Below, piece by piece: positions 16,545 through 25,984 of a stretch of DNA of 64,000 nucleotides. The DNA lies in NCBI RefSeq assembly GCF_029688865.1, contig NZ_JARUKV010000002.1:206444-270443 (forward strand), in the 5' to 3' direction. The notes under the pieces are model-generated. The model made no database searches. It saw only the letters and a list, made by a program, of their open reading frames with translations, and was not told the DNA's origin. The position numbers and the translations under genes were made by a program. The DNA comes from Natronococcus sp. A-GB7 (lineage in GTDB: Archaea > Halobacteriota > Halobacteria > Halobacteriales > Natrialbaceae). Numbering within the stretch: position 1 is the first letter of the stretch; each line of letters begins with the position of its first letter.

Positions 16545-17918
16545 ATGGAGCGACCGGTGACCGAGGCAGACCTCGAGTTCGATCACGTTCCCGACACCGA
16601 CCAGTCCTTCGAGAACGCGCTCGCGAAGGCCCGCGACGGCGACCGCCTGACCGTCGACGACGCGATCGAACTGCTGACGACGGGAACGGACGGCGAGGGG
16701 ATCGACCGCCGACGCAAGGAGCGCGTGCTCGAGGCTGCCGACCGACGCCGAGCCGAGGACGTCGGCGAGGAGGTCACCTTCGTCGCGAACCTGAACAACA
16801 ACGTCACCACTGCCTGCAACGTGGGCTGTCTGTTCTGTAACTTCAAGGACGCCGCCCACACCTTCGAGAACGAGTACGAGGCCGAGACGGTCGGCTTTAC
16901 GAAGACGCCCGCCGACTCCCGCGAGACCGTCGCCGACGCGGTCGAACGGGGAATATACGAGGTGACCTCGGTGTCGGGGCTCCACCCCGCGTTCGCCCTC
17001 GACGACGAACACCTCGAGATCCTCCGCGAGCATCCGACTCCGAAGGAAGTCAACTTCAAACCGCCCGAGGTCTACGAGACCGATCCCGGGACCTACGCCG
17101 AGCAGCTCGAGGCGATGAGCGTCGACGGCGTCCACGTCCACTCGATGACCCCCGAAGAGGCCTACCACGCCCGCCGGGGGACCGACTGGTCCTACGAGGA
17201 GGTCTACCGCAGACTGCAGGAGGCGGGTCTCGATACCGTTCCGGGAACGGCCGCCGAGATCCTCGTCGACGAGGTCCGCGAGGTCATCTGTCCCGGCAAG
17301 ATCGGGACGGAAGGATGGCTCGAGGCGATGGAGGCCGCCGCCGACGTCGGACTCGGGCTGACGGCGACGATCATGTACGGCCACGTCGAGAACGAGGCCC
17401 ACCGCGCGATGCACCTGAAACGCGTTCGCGAACTCCAGGAGCGCGTCGACGGCGCGATTACGGAGTTCGTCCCGCTCTCGTTCGTCCACCAGAACACGCC
17501 GCTGTTCGAGCACGACGTCGTCTCGAGCGGTCCGAGCGACGACGAGGACGAACTCCTGATCGCCGTCTCCCGACTCTTCCTCGACAACGTCGATCACATC
17601 CAGTCCTCGTGGGTCAAGTACGGCGACCAGCAGGGACTGAAGATGCTCTCCTGTGGCGCCGACGACTTCATGGGAACGATCCTCTCCGAGGAGATCACCA
17701 AGCGCGCGGGCGGCGAGTACGGCGAGTTCCGCTCCTTCGCGGACTACGTCGATCTCGTCGGCTCGATCGGCCGCGTGCCGGTCGAACGGTCGACCGACTA
17801 CGAGAAACGGCGCGTGATCGACCCCGATGATCCGCCGTTCGGCCCCGAACTCGGCCCGAAGGCCGACGGGACGCCGCTGCTCGAGCGCGAGGAGCGAACG
17901 GTTCCGGCCGACGACTGA
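16545..17918 (+). CDS. cofH: F420 biosynthesis radical SAM enzyme, CofH subunit
   Basis: 457 residues. Radical SAM cluster Cys91-x3-Cys95-x2-Cys98 in Cys-Asn-Val-Gly-Cys-Leu-Phe-Cys. With CofG it builds the deazaflavin FO from tyrosine and a ribityl pyrimidine, the chromophore of coenzyme F420. Family blocks such as Val-His-Val-His-Ser-Met-Thr-Pro and Gly-Leu-Lys-Met-Leu-Ser-Cys-Gly-Ala-Asp-Asp are present. There is an N-terminal extension of about 70 residues before the cluster. Its partners cofG and cofC lie 3.2-5 kb away on the opposite strand. Confidence 0.9.
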   Translation: MERPVTEADLEFDHVPDTDQSFENALAKARDGDRLTVDDAIELLTTGTDGEGIDRRRKERVLEAADRRRAEDVGEEVTFVANLNNNVTTACNVGCLFCNFKDAAHTFENEYEAETVGFTKTPADSRETVADAVERGIYEVTSVSGLHPAFALDDEHLEILREHPTPKEVNFKPPEVYETDPGTYAEQLEAMSVDGVHVHSMTPEEAYHARRGTDWSYEEVYRRLQEAGLDTVPGTAAEILVDEVREVICPGKIGTEGWLEAMEAAADVGLGLTATIMYGHVENEAHRAMHLKRVRELQERVDGAITEFVPLSFVHQNTPLFEHDVVSSGPSDDEDELLIAVSRLFLDNVDHIQSSWVKYGDQQGLKMLSCGADDFMGTILSEEITKRAGGEYGEFRSFADYVDLVGSIGRVPVERSTDYEKRRVIDPDDPPFGPELGPKADGTPLLEREERTVPADD

Positions 17919-17960
17919 TTCCGACGCAGCTTTTTGCCGGCGCTGCACGTACCGGCAGCT

Positions 17961-18233
17961 ATGAACCACCTCCTCGAGATCGGCGACCGCAGCTGGCGGT
18001 TGCCGAACCACGCCCACCTCGTCGTCTACGAGCGCGAGGAAAGCGAACGCGGCCTGCTCACGATCTACGACTGTGGTGCGACCCAGGGGCCGCCGAAGGC
18101 ACAGTTATTGGGCACCTTAGAATCCGTCGACGTTGAGGCCGTGATCGAACCGAATCCAACGGGTCGAGTCGTGAGCCTGCGCGAGACCGCGTCGCTCGAA
18201 GAGATCGAGTCCGATCGGTACCGGATCGCCTGA
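17961..18233 (+). CDS. Conserved-looking small protein, unknown
   Basis: 90 residues from the ATG at 17961, with a TTTTTGC box about 27 bases upstream. It is hydrophilic and mixed alpha/beta (Leu-Val-Val-Tyr-Glu, Leu-Leu-Thr-Ile-Tyr-Asp-Cys). No known domain is recognised. It follows cofH by 42 bases on the same strand, so it may share its transcript, but it has its own TATA-like box. Confidence 0.6.
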   Translation: MNHLLEIGDRSWRLPNHAHLVVYEREESERGLLTIYDCGATQGPPKAQLLGTLESVDVEAVIEPNPTGRVVSLRETASLEEIESDRYRIA

Positions 18234-18251
18234 AAACGAGAACGGGTCCCG

Positions 18252-18503
18252 CTACTTCGCGCCGCGGGCGCGTCCGAGCTCGTCGTCGCGTTCGCGCTCG
18301 CGTTCGACGACGTCGACCGACGGCGTTTCGGCCGTCGAGCGTGCGACGGCGTAGCCGAGCGCCGCGATGCTGCAGAGCCCGATCACGCCGCCGACGATAG
18401 AGACGACGCTCAGGCCGGTGACGAACAGGCTGCCGACGAGGATCGCCGAGCCGACACAGAGGCCGAGGAGCGGCGCGGCGAACCGAATGGTATCATCGTG
18501 CAT
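18252..18503 (-). CDS. Small membrane protein, two helices
   Basis: 83 residues. Two hydrophobic helices (about 8-30 and 32-55) are followed by a highly charged Arg/Glu-rich tail. No recognised family. It converges with the preceding small gene and stands alone. Confidence 0.6.
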   Translation of the reverse strand: MHDDTIRFAAPLLGLCVGSAILVGSLFVTGLSVVSIVGGVIGLCSIAALGYAVARSTAETPSVDVVERERERDDELGRARGAK

Positions 18504-18629
18504 ACCGAAGCTACGACTCGAGCGGAGATATACCCCGTCACCGTTTCGCTGGTAGGTCCGCCGAACTGGCTGATCCCTGCCGAAGACGCTGTTGGGCTCG
18601 AGGATGAGTCTGACGGCGTCCCTCCGAGC

Positions 18630-19493
18630 TCACTCGTAGGTCGTCGTGTAGCCGCCGTCCCAGCACAGATCGCCGCCGTTGAGGTGGCGCGCGTGACTCG
18701 AAAAGCCGAAGACGAACAGGTTCGCCACTTCGATCGGGGTCATCATCTCCTTCGTTCGGGCCTGTCCGAGCATCACGTCCTCGATCACCTCCTGTTCCGT
18801 GATCCCGCGCTCGGCGGCCGTCTCCTCGATCTGATCGACCATCAGCGGCGTCAGCACGTAGCCGACGCTCACCGAAAAGCCACGGAGCGTCCCGTCGCCT
18901 TCGGCCGCGATCGCCCGCGTCAGTCCCGTGAGTCCGTGTTTCATCGTGATGTACGCCGGTTTCTTCTGTGTCGCGTAGTGGCCGTGGATCGAGGACATGT
19001 TGGCGATCGCGCCGACGCCGTCATCGGTCGCCTCGATGTGGGGGATCACGTGCTTCGAGAGCAAGAACGGCGATCGGAGCATGAGATCGTGCATGAGATC
19101 GTAGCGATCCATCGGGAAGTCGACGAGCGACGCGATGTGTTGCATCCCGGCGATGTTCGCGGCGTATCGGACCGTCCCGAGTTCGGCCGCCTCCTCGACG
19201 GCGGCCTCGACGGCGGCGTCGTCGGTGAGGTCGCACTCGATCGGAACGACGCGTCCGTCGGCGTCTACCGAGCCGGCGACGTCGACGGTCTCGTCGAGCC
19301 CGTCCTCGTCGATGTCGAGGGCGGCGACGGTCAGTTCGTTGCTCGCGAGTGCGACCGCCGTCGCCCGACCGATGCCGGATCCGGCGCCGGTGACGATCGC
19401 GACGGTGTCGGTCGTGAATCGGTCGTCGGGAACACGGAGGACGTCGTCTGCCGTCAGTTCCGGGGGAACCAGATCGGTTGCTTCGTCTGACAT
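18630..19493 (-). CDS. Short-chain dehydrogenase/reductase
   Basis: 287 residues. Cofactor motif Thr-Gly-Ala-Gly-Ser-Gly-Ile-Gly and catalytic Ser-Ser ... Tyr-x3-Lys (Tyr-Ile-Thr-Met-Lys). An Asp after the second beta strand (Ala-Leu-Asp-Ile-Asp) favours NAD over NADP. The sequence is closest in feel to 3-hydroxybutyrate dehydrogenases, but the substrate is not proven. An N-terminal extension of about 28 residues precedes the Rossmann fold. Confidence 0.8.
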   Translation of the reverse strand: MSDEATDLVPPELTADDVLRVPDDRFTTDTVAIVTGAGSGIGRATAVALASNELTVAALDIDEDGLDETVDVAGSVDADGRVVPIECDLTDDAAVEAAVEEAAELGTVRYAANIAGMQHIASLVDFPMDRYDLMHDLMLRSPFLLSKHVIPHIEATDDGVGAIANMSSIHGHYATQKKPAYITMKHGLTGLTRAIAAEGDGTLRGFSVSVGYVLTPLMVDQIEETAAERGITEQEVIEDVMLGQARTKEMMTPIEVANLFVFGFSSHARHLNGGDLCWDGGYTTTYE

Positions 19494-19596
19494 CAGTGTG
19501 AGACGTGCGGGCGAGCGTCATAACGTTCCGGGTCGCCCTCCTCGGCTCCCTGGTCTCGACGGCCGCCGGAATTCGCGTCGAGCCCGCGAGGTCGGT

Positions 19597-20991
19597 TCAG
19601 TCCCCCTGCTCGCGCCGGCCGCCGTGTTCCGCGTAGAACCGATCGACGAGCCACGCCGTCGCCGACTGTTTGTGCCCGTCGGGAACGTAGACGAACGGGA
19701 TTGGCGCGTCGAACGCCCGCTCGCCGTACAGCCCCCAGTCGCCCGCCGATCGAGTCGTTCCGCCGTAAGCGATCGGGATCTCCTTCAACTCCGCGGGCTC
19801 GTACTCCGGGACGTACGAACGCTCGATCCAGATCTCGTGGGCGGGCAGGTCGAACCGCTCGGCGAGTGACTCCTCCAGCCGGTCGTCGTTCGAGACGAGC
19901 CACTGGCCGAACGCGTCGAGGTCGGCGTCGATGCGGTCGGCGTAGGCGATGCGGTGCTTCCAGCAGGTTTTCGGAAACTGCCGTCTACGGAATCGCTCAT
20001 GTAGCGCCGCGAGCGTCGTCTCGGGGTTGTCGCGGGCGGCGACCCGAAGTCGCTCCATCACCGTGTTGTCGTCGACGTACCCCTCGAGGATCCCCTCGAG
20101 CGTCACCGGTGGCTCCCCCGTCACAGTTGCCAGTTCCTCGACGAGCTCCCGCAGGAGGACGTTCGCATACACCGACTTGTGGTGCTGAGTGACCCACATG
20201 TAGAGTGCGATCCGTCCCTCGAGGTAGTTGCCGAGCGTCGAGAGGGCCTTCTCCGAGAGCGCCAGCCCCTCCTCGGGGTGGGCGGTGTAGGAGTCGACCA
20301 TTCGGTCGGTGTCGAAGCTCAACACGTCCGCGCCGGTCATCTGGTTGTCCCGCGTGATGTAGTCGAGCCGATCGACGTCGATCGGCGAGTGGAGCAGCTG
20401 GGCGCCCAGCCCGTGCTGCCAGGGGCCGCCGCGCTCGTAAACGAGGCTGTACCCGAGCACGTACGCACAGACCTCGAACGGGTCGACTTCCATCGCCTCC
20501 AGGTCGTCTCGGAACTCCCGGAGGATGATCAGGCAGCCGAGCAGTTCGTGGTCGTTCGCCGCCCGGAGCGGCGCCTCGTCGACGCTGGCGTCGCGAAACG
20601 CCGCCTGCAGTCCGCGGTCGGCGAGGCGCTCGCGGATCTCGGTCGTATCCAGAAACGGCTCGCAGATGTGGGAAAACGGCGGATGGCCGACGTCGTGGAG
20701 CAGGCAGGCACACTCGAGGGTTCGCTGGATCTCGTCGAGGGTGGACTCGGGCGTGTCGCGAACGAAGTAGGGCTCCTCGCGCAGGTTCTCGAACACCGTT
20801 CGACCGAGATGGTAGACCCCCAGACTGTGCTCGAAGCGTGTGTGGTTCGCGCCCGGGTAGACGAGATTCGTCGCCGACAGCTGGCGGACGTACCGGAGCC
20901 GCTGGAACGCCGACCGGTCGACGACGCGCTCGACCAGCGGCTCCGGCAGCTCGATGTAGCCGTGTACCGGGTCCTTGATCTGGGTAACCAT
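19597..20991 (-). CDS. HD-domain phosphohydrolase (COG1078-like)
   Basis: 464 residues. Metal site: His of Thr-Arg-Phe-Glu-His-Ser, His-Asp in Leu-Leu-His-Asp-Val-Gly-His, and Asp in Asp-Val-Asp-Arg-Leu-Asp-Tyr, the SAMHD1/dGTPase-like arrangement. Likely removes phosphate from (d)NTPs or related nucleotides. The N-terminus (Ile-Lys-Asp-Pro-Val-His-Gly-Tyr-Ile) is the family signature. It lies downstream of cofG on the same strand with 128 bases between. Confidence 0.8.
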   Translation of the reverse strand: MVTQIKDPVHGYIELPEPLVERVVDRSAFQRLRYVRQLSATNLVYPGANHTRFEHSLGVYHLGRTVFENLREEPYFVRDTPESTLDEIQRTLECACLLHDVGHPPFSHICEPFLDTTEIRERLADRGLQAAFRDASVDEAPLRAANDHELLGCLIILREFRDDLEAMEVDPFEVCAYVLGYSLVYERGGPWQHGLGAQLLHSPIDVDRLDYITRDNQMTGADVLSFDTDRMVDSYTAHPEEGLALSEKALSTLGNYLEGRIALYMWVTQHHKSVYANVLLRELVEELATVTGEPPVTLEGILEGYVDDNTVMERLRVAARDNPETTLAALHERFRRRQFPKTCWKHRIAYADRIDADLDAFGQWLVSNDDRLEESLAERFDLPAHEIWIERSYVPEYEPAELKEIPIAYGGTTRSAGDWGLYGERAFDAPIPFVYVPDGHKQSATAWLVDRFYAEHGGRREQGD

Positions 20992-21119
20992 CGGTTGTGG
21001 GAGAACCCGCCCGCCGCGGGCTTACGCTTTCGGTTCCCGTTCGCTTCGCGCGGGCGGCGTCGGCCGAGGGGTGCTCCTCGAACCCGTCGACCGAGGAGCG
21101 ATCTACCGAGCGCGCCGGG

Positions 21120-22292
21120 TTAGCAGCGGTTCACGAGGCCCTCACCCTCGAGAACCGCCCGGTAGCGCCGGCCAGCCGCGTCGTCGGCCTCGAGTGCGTC
21201 TCGAATCTCCGGCGAAATCCACTCACGGCCGCGATCGTCGGCTCCGGTGCCGTCGGCCGCAACCCCGTCGAACCCGTCCGTCCGCTGGTCGTTCGGGAGG
21301 AACCGCTCGTAGACCGGAAGCCGCTCACGCAGGGGCACGCCGGCTTCGTCGGCGATCTCCTCGAGTTCCCGCAGCGCTGGCCAGGCGTAGTCGGGGTTGA
21401 TGTGGTCGTCGGTGATCGGCGAGACTCCGCCCAGGTCGTCGACACCGCAGTCGATCAGCTCGCGGACCGGGGCGAGGTTGGGCGGCACCTGGACCGAGAT
21501 TTCCTCGGGCAGGGCGACGCGAGCCATCGCCGTCACGCGGCGCATCGTCTCGAGGTCCGGGCTTCCGTCGGACCACCGCTCGTTCTCGGCGACGGGCTGG
21601 ACGATCACCTCCTGGACGTGATCGTAGCGCTCGTGCAGCGACCGGATCGCCAGCAGGCTCTCGGCGCGGTCGCGCCAGTCCTCGCCGATTCCAACGAGGA
21701 TCCCGGTGGTGAAGGCGACGTCGAGTTTCCCCGCGTTCTCGATCGTTCGCAGGCGCTGCCCCGGCTCCTTCCGGCGGGGACCCGCGTGGGCGCCGACCTC
21801 GGCCGTCGTCTCGAGCATCACGCCCATGCTGGCGTTGACGTCCGCCACCGTCTCCATCTGCCCGAAGGTCTGATCGCCGGGGTTCGAGTGCGGGAGCAGC
21901 CCCGCCTCGAGGGCGACCTCGCAGGCAGCCCGCAAGTAGTCGTGGATCGAGTCGTACCCCCACTCCTCGAGCTGAGCGTGGATCTCGGTGTAGCGGTCGT
22001 CGGGGTCGTCGCCGAACGTAAACAGCGCCTCCGTGCAGCCGGCGTCGGCGCCGCGTTCGCAGATCTCCCGGACTTCCTCGAGCGAGAGCAGTGAGGCCTC
22101 GCCGGGCGGGTCGAAGTACGTGCAGTAGGTGCAGGTGTACCGGCAGGCGGTCGTCAGCGGGACGAAGACGTTCCGCGCGAAGTGGAGTTCCGGCGGCGCG
22201 GCGACGTCCTCGGGACCGACCGCGAGCAGCCGCTCGACGGCCGCATCGTCGATCTCGAGGGTAACGCCGTACTCGCTCGCGCCGGGAATCAT
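21120..22292 (-). CDS. cofG: F420 biosynthesis radical SAM enzyme, CofG subunit
   Basis: 390 residues. Radical SAM cluster Cys50-x3-Cys54-x2-Cys57 in Cys-Arg-Tyr-Thr-Cys-Thr-Tyr-Cys. It catalyses the second half of FO synthesis with CofH. The family block Gly-Gly-Val-Ser-Pro-Ile-Thr-Asp-Asp-His-Ile-Asn is present near residue 280. A CTTATGAT box lies about 26 bases before the start. The cofC gene is just upstream on the same strand. Confidence 0.9.
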   Translation of the reverse strand: MIPGASEYGVTLEIDDAAVERLLAVGPEDVAAPPELHFARNVFVPLTTACRYTCTYCTYFDPPGEASLLSLEEVREICERGADAGCTEALFTFGDDPDDRYTEIHAQLEEWGYDSIHDYLRAACEVALEAGLLPHSNPGDQTFGQMETVADVNASMGVMLETTAEVGAHAGPRRKEPGQRLRTIENAGKLDVAFTTGILVGIGEDWRDRAESLLAIRSLHERYDHVQEVIVQPVAENERWSDGSPDLETMRRVTAMARVALPEEISVQVPPNLAPVRELIDCGVDDLGGVSPITDDHINPDYAWPALRELEEIADEAGVPLRERLPVYERFLPNDQRTDGFDGVAADGTGADDRGREWISPEIRDALEADDAAGRRYRAVLEGEGLVNRC

Positions 22293-22365
22293 TGTCTCGA
22301 ACTGTCGTCGCTGGGATCATAAGGGCTTCTCGTTGGACTGCGGACCGCCCCGACGTCGAACAGCC

Positions 22366-23013
22366 TCAGCTCGAGGTCGCGTTCCCGACCCGGACGACCC
22401 CGACCCGTCCGTCGTCGGCCTCGAGTTCGAACCCCCGCTCCCGGAGGGTGGCTGGTGCGCGGTCGGTGCCATGGACGAGCACCTCGACGAGGTCGTCCGG
22501 CTCGTCGATGTCGGTCGAGAGCCGGAACGAGTCGACCGTCTCGAGATCGGCGCCGATCTCGGCGGCGATCTCGCGGTGATCGAGGTAGGAGCCGCCGTGG
22601 TAGTCCACCCGAAACTCGGGGTGATCCACGACGAGGGCGTTGGTTCCTGCGCCGCGGCCGGGGGCGATGGTGACGTCGCCTCCAGCGGTAAAGAGGCGCT
22701 CGAGTGCCGCGGGCGTTGCCAGGGCGAGGTCGGCCATTACGACGGCGACGGGATCGTCCCCTCGAGCGGTCGGCAGTCGGGCGTTGACCGCCGGCGTCAG
22801 CGAGCGGTCGTCGATGACTACCGACGCGGGAACCGACGGGTTGAACTCGAGCGGCGCCGTCGAGAGCACCGTCGGCTCGCCGCCAGCGGCGTCGATCGCG
22901 GCCAGCACGTCGCGCAGCATCGCCCGCGCGAACGCCGCCCGCTCGTCGACCGAGAGCACCGACTCGAGGCGCGTTTTCGGCTCGTCGGCCGCGAACGGAA
23001 CGAGGACGCGCAT
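22366..23013 (-). CDS. cofC: 2-phospho-L-lactate guanylyltransferase
   Basis: 215 residues. The nucleotidyltransferase N-terminus (Met-Arg-Val-Leu-Val-Pro-Phe, Lys-Thr-Arg-Leu) and the Val-Met-Ala-Asp-Leu and [11 protein letters not shown] blocks identify CofC, which activates phospholactate (or phosphoenolpyruvate) with GTP for coupling to FO. It is upstream of cofG with 73 bases between, so the two are probably one unit. Confidence 0.88.
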   Translation of the reverse strand: MRVLVPFAADEPKTRLESVLSVDERAAFARAMLRDVLAAIDAAGGEPTVLSTAPLEFNPSVPASVVIDDRSLTPAVNARLPTARGDDPVAVVMADLALATPAALERLFTAGGDVTIAPGRGAGTNALVVDHPEFRVDYHGGSYLDHREIAAEIGADLETVDSFRLSTDIDEPDDLVEVLVHGTDRAPATLRERGFELEADDGRVGVVRVGNATSS

Positions 23014-23055
23014 TCGGCTACCGTTGCCGGCACGCGGCCAAAAACGCGTCGGAGC

Positions 23056-24228
23056 TCAAAAGAGGGGTTCGAGCTCATCGGCCTCATCGGCGACGAGGGT
23101 CTCGAGGTTCTGCTCGCGCTCGGCCTCGATGTCGTCGATCCGGTCCTGGGCCTCGATCGCGACCTCCTGGAGGCGCTTGATGCGGGGGACGTCGGTCACG
23201 CCCGACAGCAGGACGACGGCGTCGACTTCGGGTTCCTGGCGGGGGTAGTCGCCCCCGCGGACCTCCATCGAGCCGGTCTCGTCCTCGAGCCAGGTCCGAC
23301 CCCGCTCGATCCCCTTGCGGTTGAGGTACGACGACGGGCCGGCCAGCACCAGCAGCGCGCGCTCGGTGCCGTCGACCTCGCAGGGAAGGGTGAGTCGCCC
23401 GAGCGTCGCCTTCCGGACGAGGCTCGTGATCCGGTTGGTCGTCTCGGCCGTGTCGAGTTCGGCGCCCCCGTCACCGCCGGTGAACCGCGAGAGCAGCCCG
23501 CCCGACTCGAGTTCGACGTCCTCGCTGGCGAAGCCGATCGTCGAGACGCCGCCGCCCGCGAGGGTGTTGATGATCTCCGAGGAGTCGACGACGCTCTCGG
23601 CGACGTCCTCGCCCTCGCGGATCTCGCCGGCACCGAAGAGGATGGCGAACCGGCGAACGATCTCGCCGTTGATCTGGTCGTAGCTCCCCTCGACGGACTC
23701 GCCGGTCTGTCGCCAGGAGTCGTTGTCGAAGACGAGCAGGTTGTCCGTCTCGCGGACGAACGTCTGGAACGACCGGGCCGCGTTGAGCGTGTAGATCCCG
23801 CCCTCGTCGGCGCCCGGCAACACGCCGAGCCCGTAGACGGGGATCGTGTAGATCCGCTTGAGGTGGTCGGCCAACACCGGCGCGCCGCCGGAGCCGGTTC
23901 CCCCGCCCATCCCGGCGACGATCAGGAAGGCGTCGACCTCGTGGGTCGGGATCGAGTCGATGGCGTGTTGGATCTCGTCGACGTTGTTCTCGGCGATCTC
24001 GGCGCCGAGTTCGTTGTCGGCGCCCACGCCGTGGCCGTTGACCTCGGCCTGCCCGATGAGCACGCGGTTCTCCTCGGGGATCCGCTCGAGACCCATCAGA
24101 TCCGCCTTCGCGGAGTTGACGGCGACGGCCGCCCGAACGATCCCGCTACCGGTTCGATCGTCGTGCTCGAGGAAGCGATCGACGATCTTGCCGCCGGCCT
24201 GTCCGAATCCGATCATCGCCAGTTTCAT
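23056..24228 (-). CDS. cetZ: CetZ tubulin/FtsZ-superfamily cytoskeletal protein
   Basis: 390 residues. Tubulin signature Gly-Gly-Gly-Thr-Gly-Ser-Gly (108-114) and the N-terminal Gly-Phe-Gly-Gln-Ala-Gly nucleotide loop. The Asn-Ser-Ala-Lys-Ala-Asp-Leu block is typical of CetZ rather than FtsZ. CetZ proteins form filaments that control cell shape and rod formation in swimming haloarchaea. Length is that of a complete CetZ. No other division gene is adjacent. Confidence 0.88.
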   Translation of the reverse strand: MKLAMIGFGQAGGKIVDRFLEHDDRTGSGIVRAAVAVNSAKADLMGLERIPEENRVLIGQAEVNGHGVGADNELGAEIAENNVDEIQHAIDSIPTHEVDAFLIVAGMGGGTGSGGAPVLADHLKRIYTIPVYGLGVLPGADEGGIYTLNAARSFQTFVRETDNLLVFDNDSWRQTGESVEGSYDQINGEIVRRFAILFGAGEIREGEDVAESVVDSSEIINTLAGGGVSTIGFASEDVELESGGLLSRFTGGDGGAELDTAETTNRITSLVRKATLGRLTLPCEVDGTERALLVLAGPSSYLNRKGIERGRTWLEDETGSMEVRGGDYPRQEPEVDAVVLLSGVTDVPRIKRLQEVAIEAQDRIDDIEAEREQNLETLVADEADELEPLF

Positions 24229-24325
24229 GCGTATCAGAGGTCTCCGTTGTCTGACCGAGTGCTATCGCGGGCATAAGTTTTGTGCCGGGAAGAGAATTTT
24301 AGCTAATCCGATATTTCGACGACCG

Positions 24326-25231
24326 TCAGTCGGCGGTCGGCGCCTCGACCTCGAGCCCGAGATGTTCCTTGAGCGTCGTCAGCTCCTCGAGGTCGAAGCC
24401 GAAGGCGGTGACGTCGTTGTCGGCGAGCGTGTTGTCCATCTCGAGCGAGCGAGCCTGGTCCGGGCCGAAGGGGATGAACGGGACCGACTTCGCGGCCGTC
24501 AGCCCGAGTTTCGTCAGCTCCATCGGGATCGGAACGATGGTGACGGACTTCCCCTCTGCCTGGTAGGCCAGTTCGGTGACGTCGGCCAGCGTCGCGACCT
24601 GCGGGCCCGCAAACTCGTAGGTCTCGCCGACGTGGGTCTCGTCCTCGAGGATGTCGGCGAGCATCGGGACCAGATCTCCGACCCAGATCGGCTGGAACCG
24701 GGTCTTCCCGCCCCCCGGAAGTCCCGTGACGTGGGGCGTCGTCAGCTGCTTGGTAAACTCGACGAACTCCCCGCCGTCGCCGAAGACGACGGACGGTCGG
24801 ACGATCGTCCACTCGAGGTCGGAGCCGGTGACGACGGACTCGGCCCGCCCCTTCGATCGGATGTAGTCGGTCGCCCCGTCGGGGTCGGCGCCGAGCGCGC
24901 TCATCTGGACGAACCAATCGACGCCGCGTTCCTCGCACGCTCGGACGAGGTTCTTCGTGCCGCCGAGGTGGACCTCCTGGTGGCTGGTTCCCTCGGGCGG
25001 TTTGTACAGCGGCGACAGCGAAACGAGGTTGACGACGGCGTCGTGGCCGTCGACGGCTCCGACGATCGAGTCGTAGGCGCTGGCGTCGCCCATCGCGCGA
25101 TCGATCTCCGGCGGGAGGTCGGCCTCGTCCGGATTTCTCGAGAGGGCGGTCACGTCGTGACCGCGCTCGTGCAGTTCCGTACAGAGGTGCGTCCCGATGA
25201 AGCCGGTGCCGCCGGCGACGAGAACGTTCAT
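24326..25231 (-). CDS. NAD(P)-binding protein, NDUFA9-like atypical SDR
   Basis: 301 residues. Rossmann motif Gly-Gly-Thr-Gly-Phe-Ile-Gly at the N-terminus; Gln-Met-Ser-Ala-Leu-Gly-Ala and Tyr-Ile-Arg-Ser-Lys replace the usual Ser and Tyr-x3-Lys, as in the complex I NDUFA9/ATP-binding atypical SDR group. Often annotated as a reductase or quinone-related protein; substrate unknown. A CTATTAG box about 26 bases upstream supports the ATG at 25231. Confidence 0.8.
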   Translation of the reverse strand: MNVLVAGGTGFIGTHLCTELHERGHDVTALSRNPDEADLPPEIDRAMGDASAYDSIVGAVDGHDAVVNLVSLSPLYKPPEGTSHQEVHLGGTKNLVRACEERGVDWFVQMSALGADPDGATDYIRSKGRAESVVTGSDLEWTIVRPSVVFGDGGEFVEFTKQLTTPHVTGLPGGGKTRFQPIWVGDLVPMLADILEDETHVGETYEFAGPQVATLADVTELAYQAEGKSVTIVPIPMELTKLGLTAAKSVPFIPFGPDQARSLEMDNTLADNDVTAFGFDLEELTTLKEHLGLEVEAPTAD

Positions 25232-25337
25232 ACCACCACTAGGTCTCTCGACGGACTAATAGGGGACGGCGACACTGTAAGGGTCGCCGGCCTCGCGGGT
25301 TCGTCAGAGCCATGTATCCGCCCCGGCCAGTTCGAGT

Positions 25338-25946
25338 ATGCTCGTGACCCTCGAGGGACTGGACGGGAGCGGAAAGACGACGGTCTGGGAGGCGCTGCAG
25401 GACGTCTATCCCGATGCGAGGTTTACGACCGAGCCCACCTCCGGAGAGACGGGGTCGTGGTACGGCGAGGCCGTCTACCGCTCGATCGCCGACGACGACG
25501 CCGACCCGCTGGCCGAACTCTTCCTGTACACCGCCGATCACGCCGATCACCTCACGCGAGTGATCGAACCCGCCCTCGAGCGCGGCGACCTCGTCATCTC
25601 GGATCGCTACTCCGACTCCCGCTACGCCTACCAGGGGGCGACCCTCGAGGCGGACGGCCGGATCACCCGCCCGCTCGAGTATGTCGTCGGGATCCACAGC
25701 GCGTTCTCGATCGAACCCGACCTGACGATCTACCTCGATCTCGACCCCGAGACGGCCGCGGCTCGCGCGGGGACGACGAACAAGTTCGAGCGCGTCGAGT
25801 ATCTCTCGGACGTGCGAGACAACTACGAGCGGTTGATCGAACGGGATCCGGGCCGATTCGTCCGGGTCGACGCCACCCAGCCGCCGGAGGTCGTTCTCGA
25901 GCGCGTCGAGAACGTGCTTGCGAACGCGCTCGCGGACGCGGAGTAA
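25338..25946 (+). CDS. tmk: Thymidylate kinase
   Basis: 202 residues. P-loop Gly-Leu-Asp-Gly-Ser-Gly-Lys-Thr-Thr (7-15), the [12 protein letters not shown] block and Tyr-Leu-Asp-Leu-Asp-Pro lid region. Phosphorylates dTMP to dTDP for DNA synthesis. Length is normal. It diverges from the NDUFA9-like gene and is followed 38 bases later by the E1-alpha gene. Confidence 0.88.
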   Translation: MLVTLEGLDGSGKTTVWEALQDVYPDARFTTEPTSGETGSWYGEAVYRSIADDDADPLAELFLYTADHADHLTRVIEPALERGDLVISDRYSDSRYAYQGATLEADGRITRPLEYVVGIHSAFSIEPDLTIYLDLDPETAAARAGTTNKFERVEYLSDVRDNYERLIERDPGRFVRVDATQPPEVVLERVENVLANALADAE

Positions 25947-25984
25947 CCGGAATTACTTTCAGCCATCTCCGCCAGACTGGTGGC

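Noticed and set aside
23858..25984. Upstream extension of the E1-alpha frame across tmk and the NDUFA9-like gene
   Set aside because: The extension has no homology and overlaps well-supported genes in other frames.
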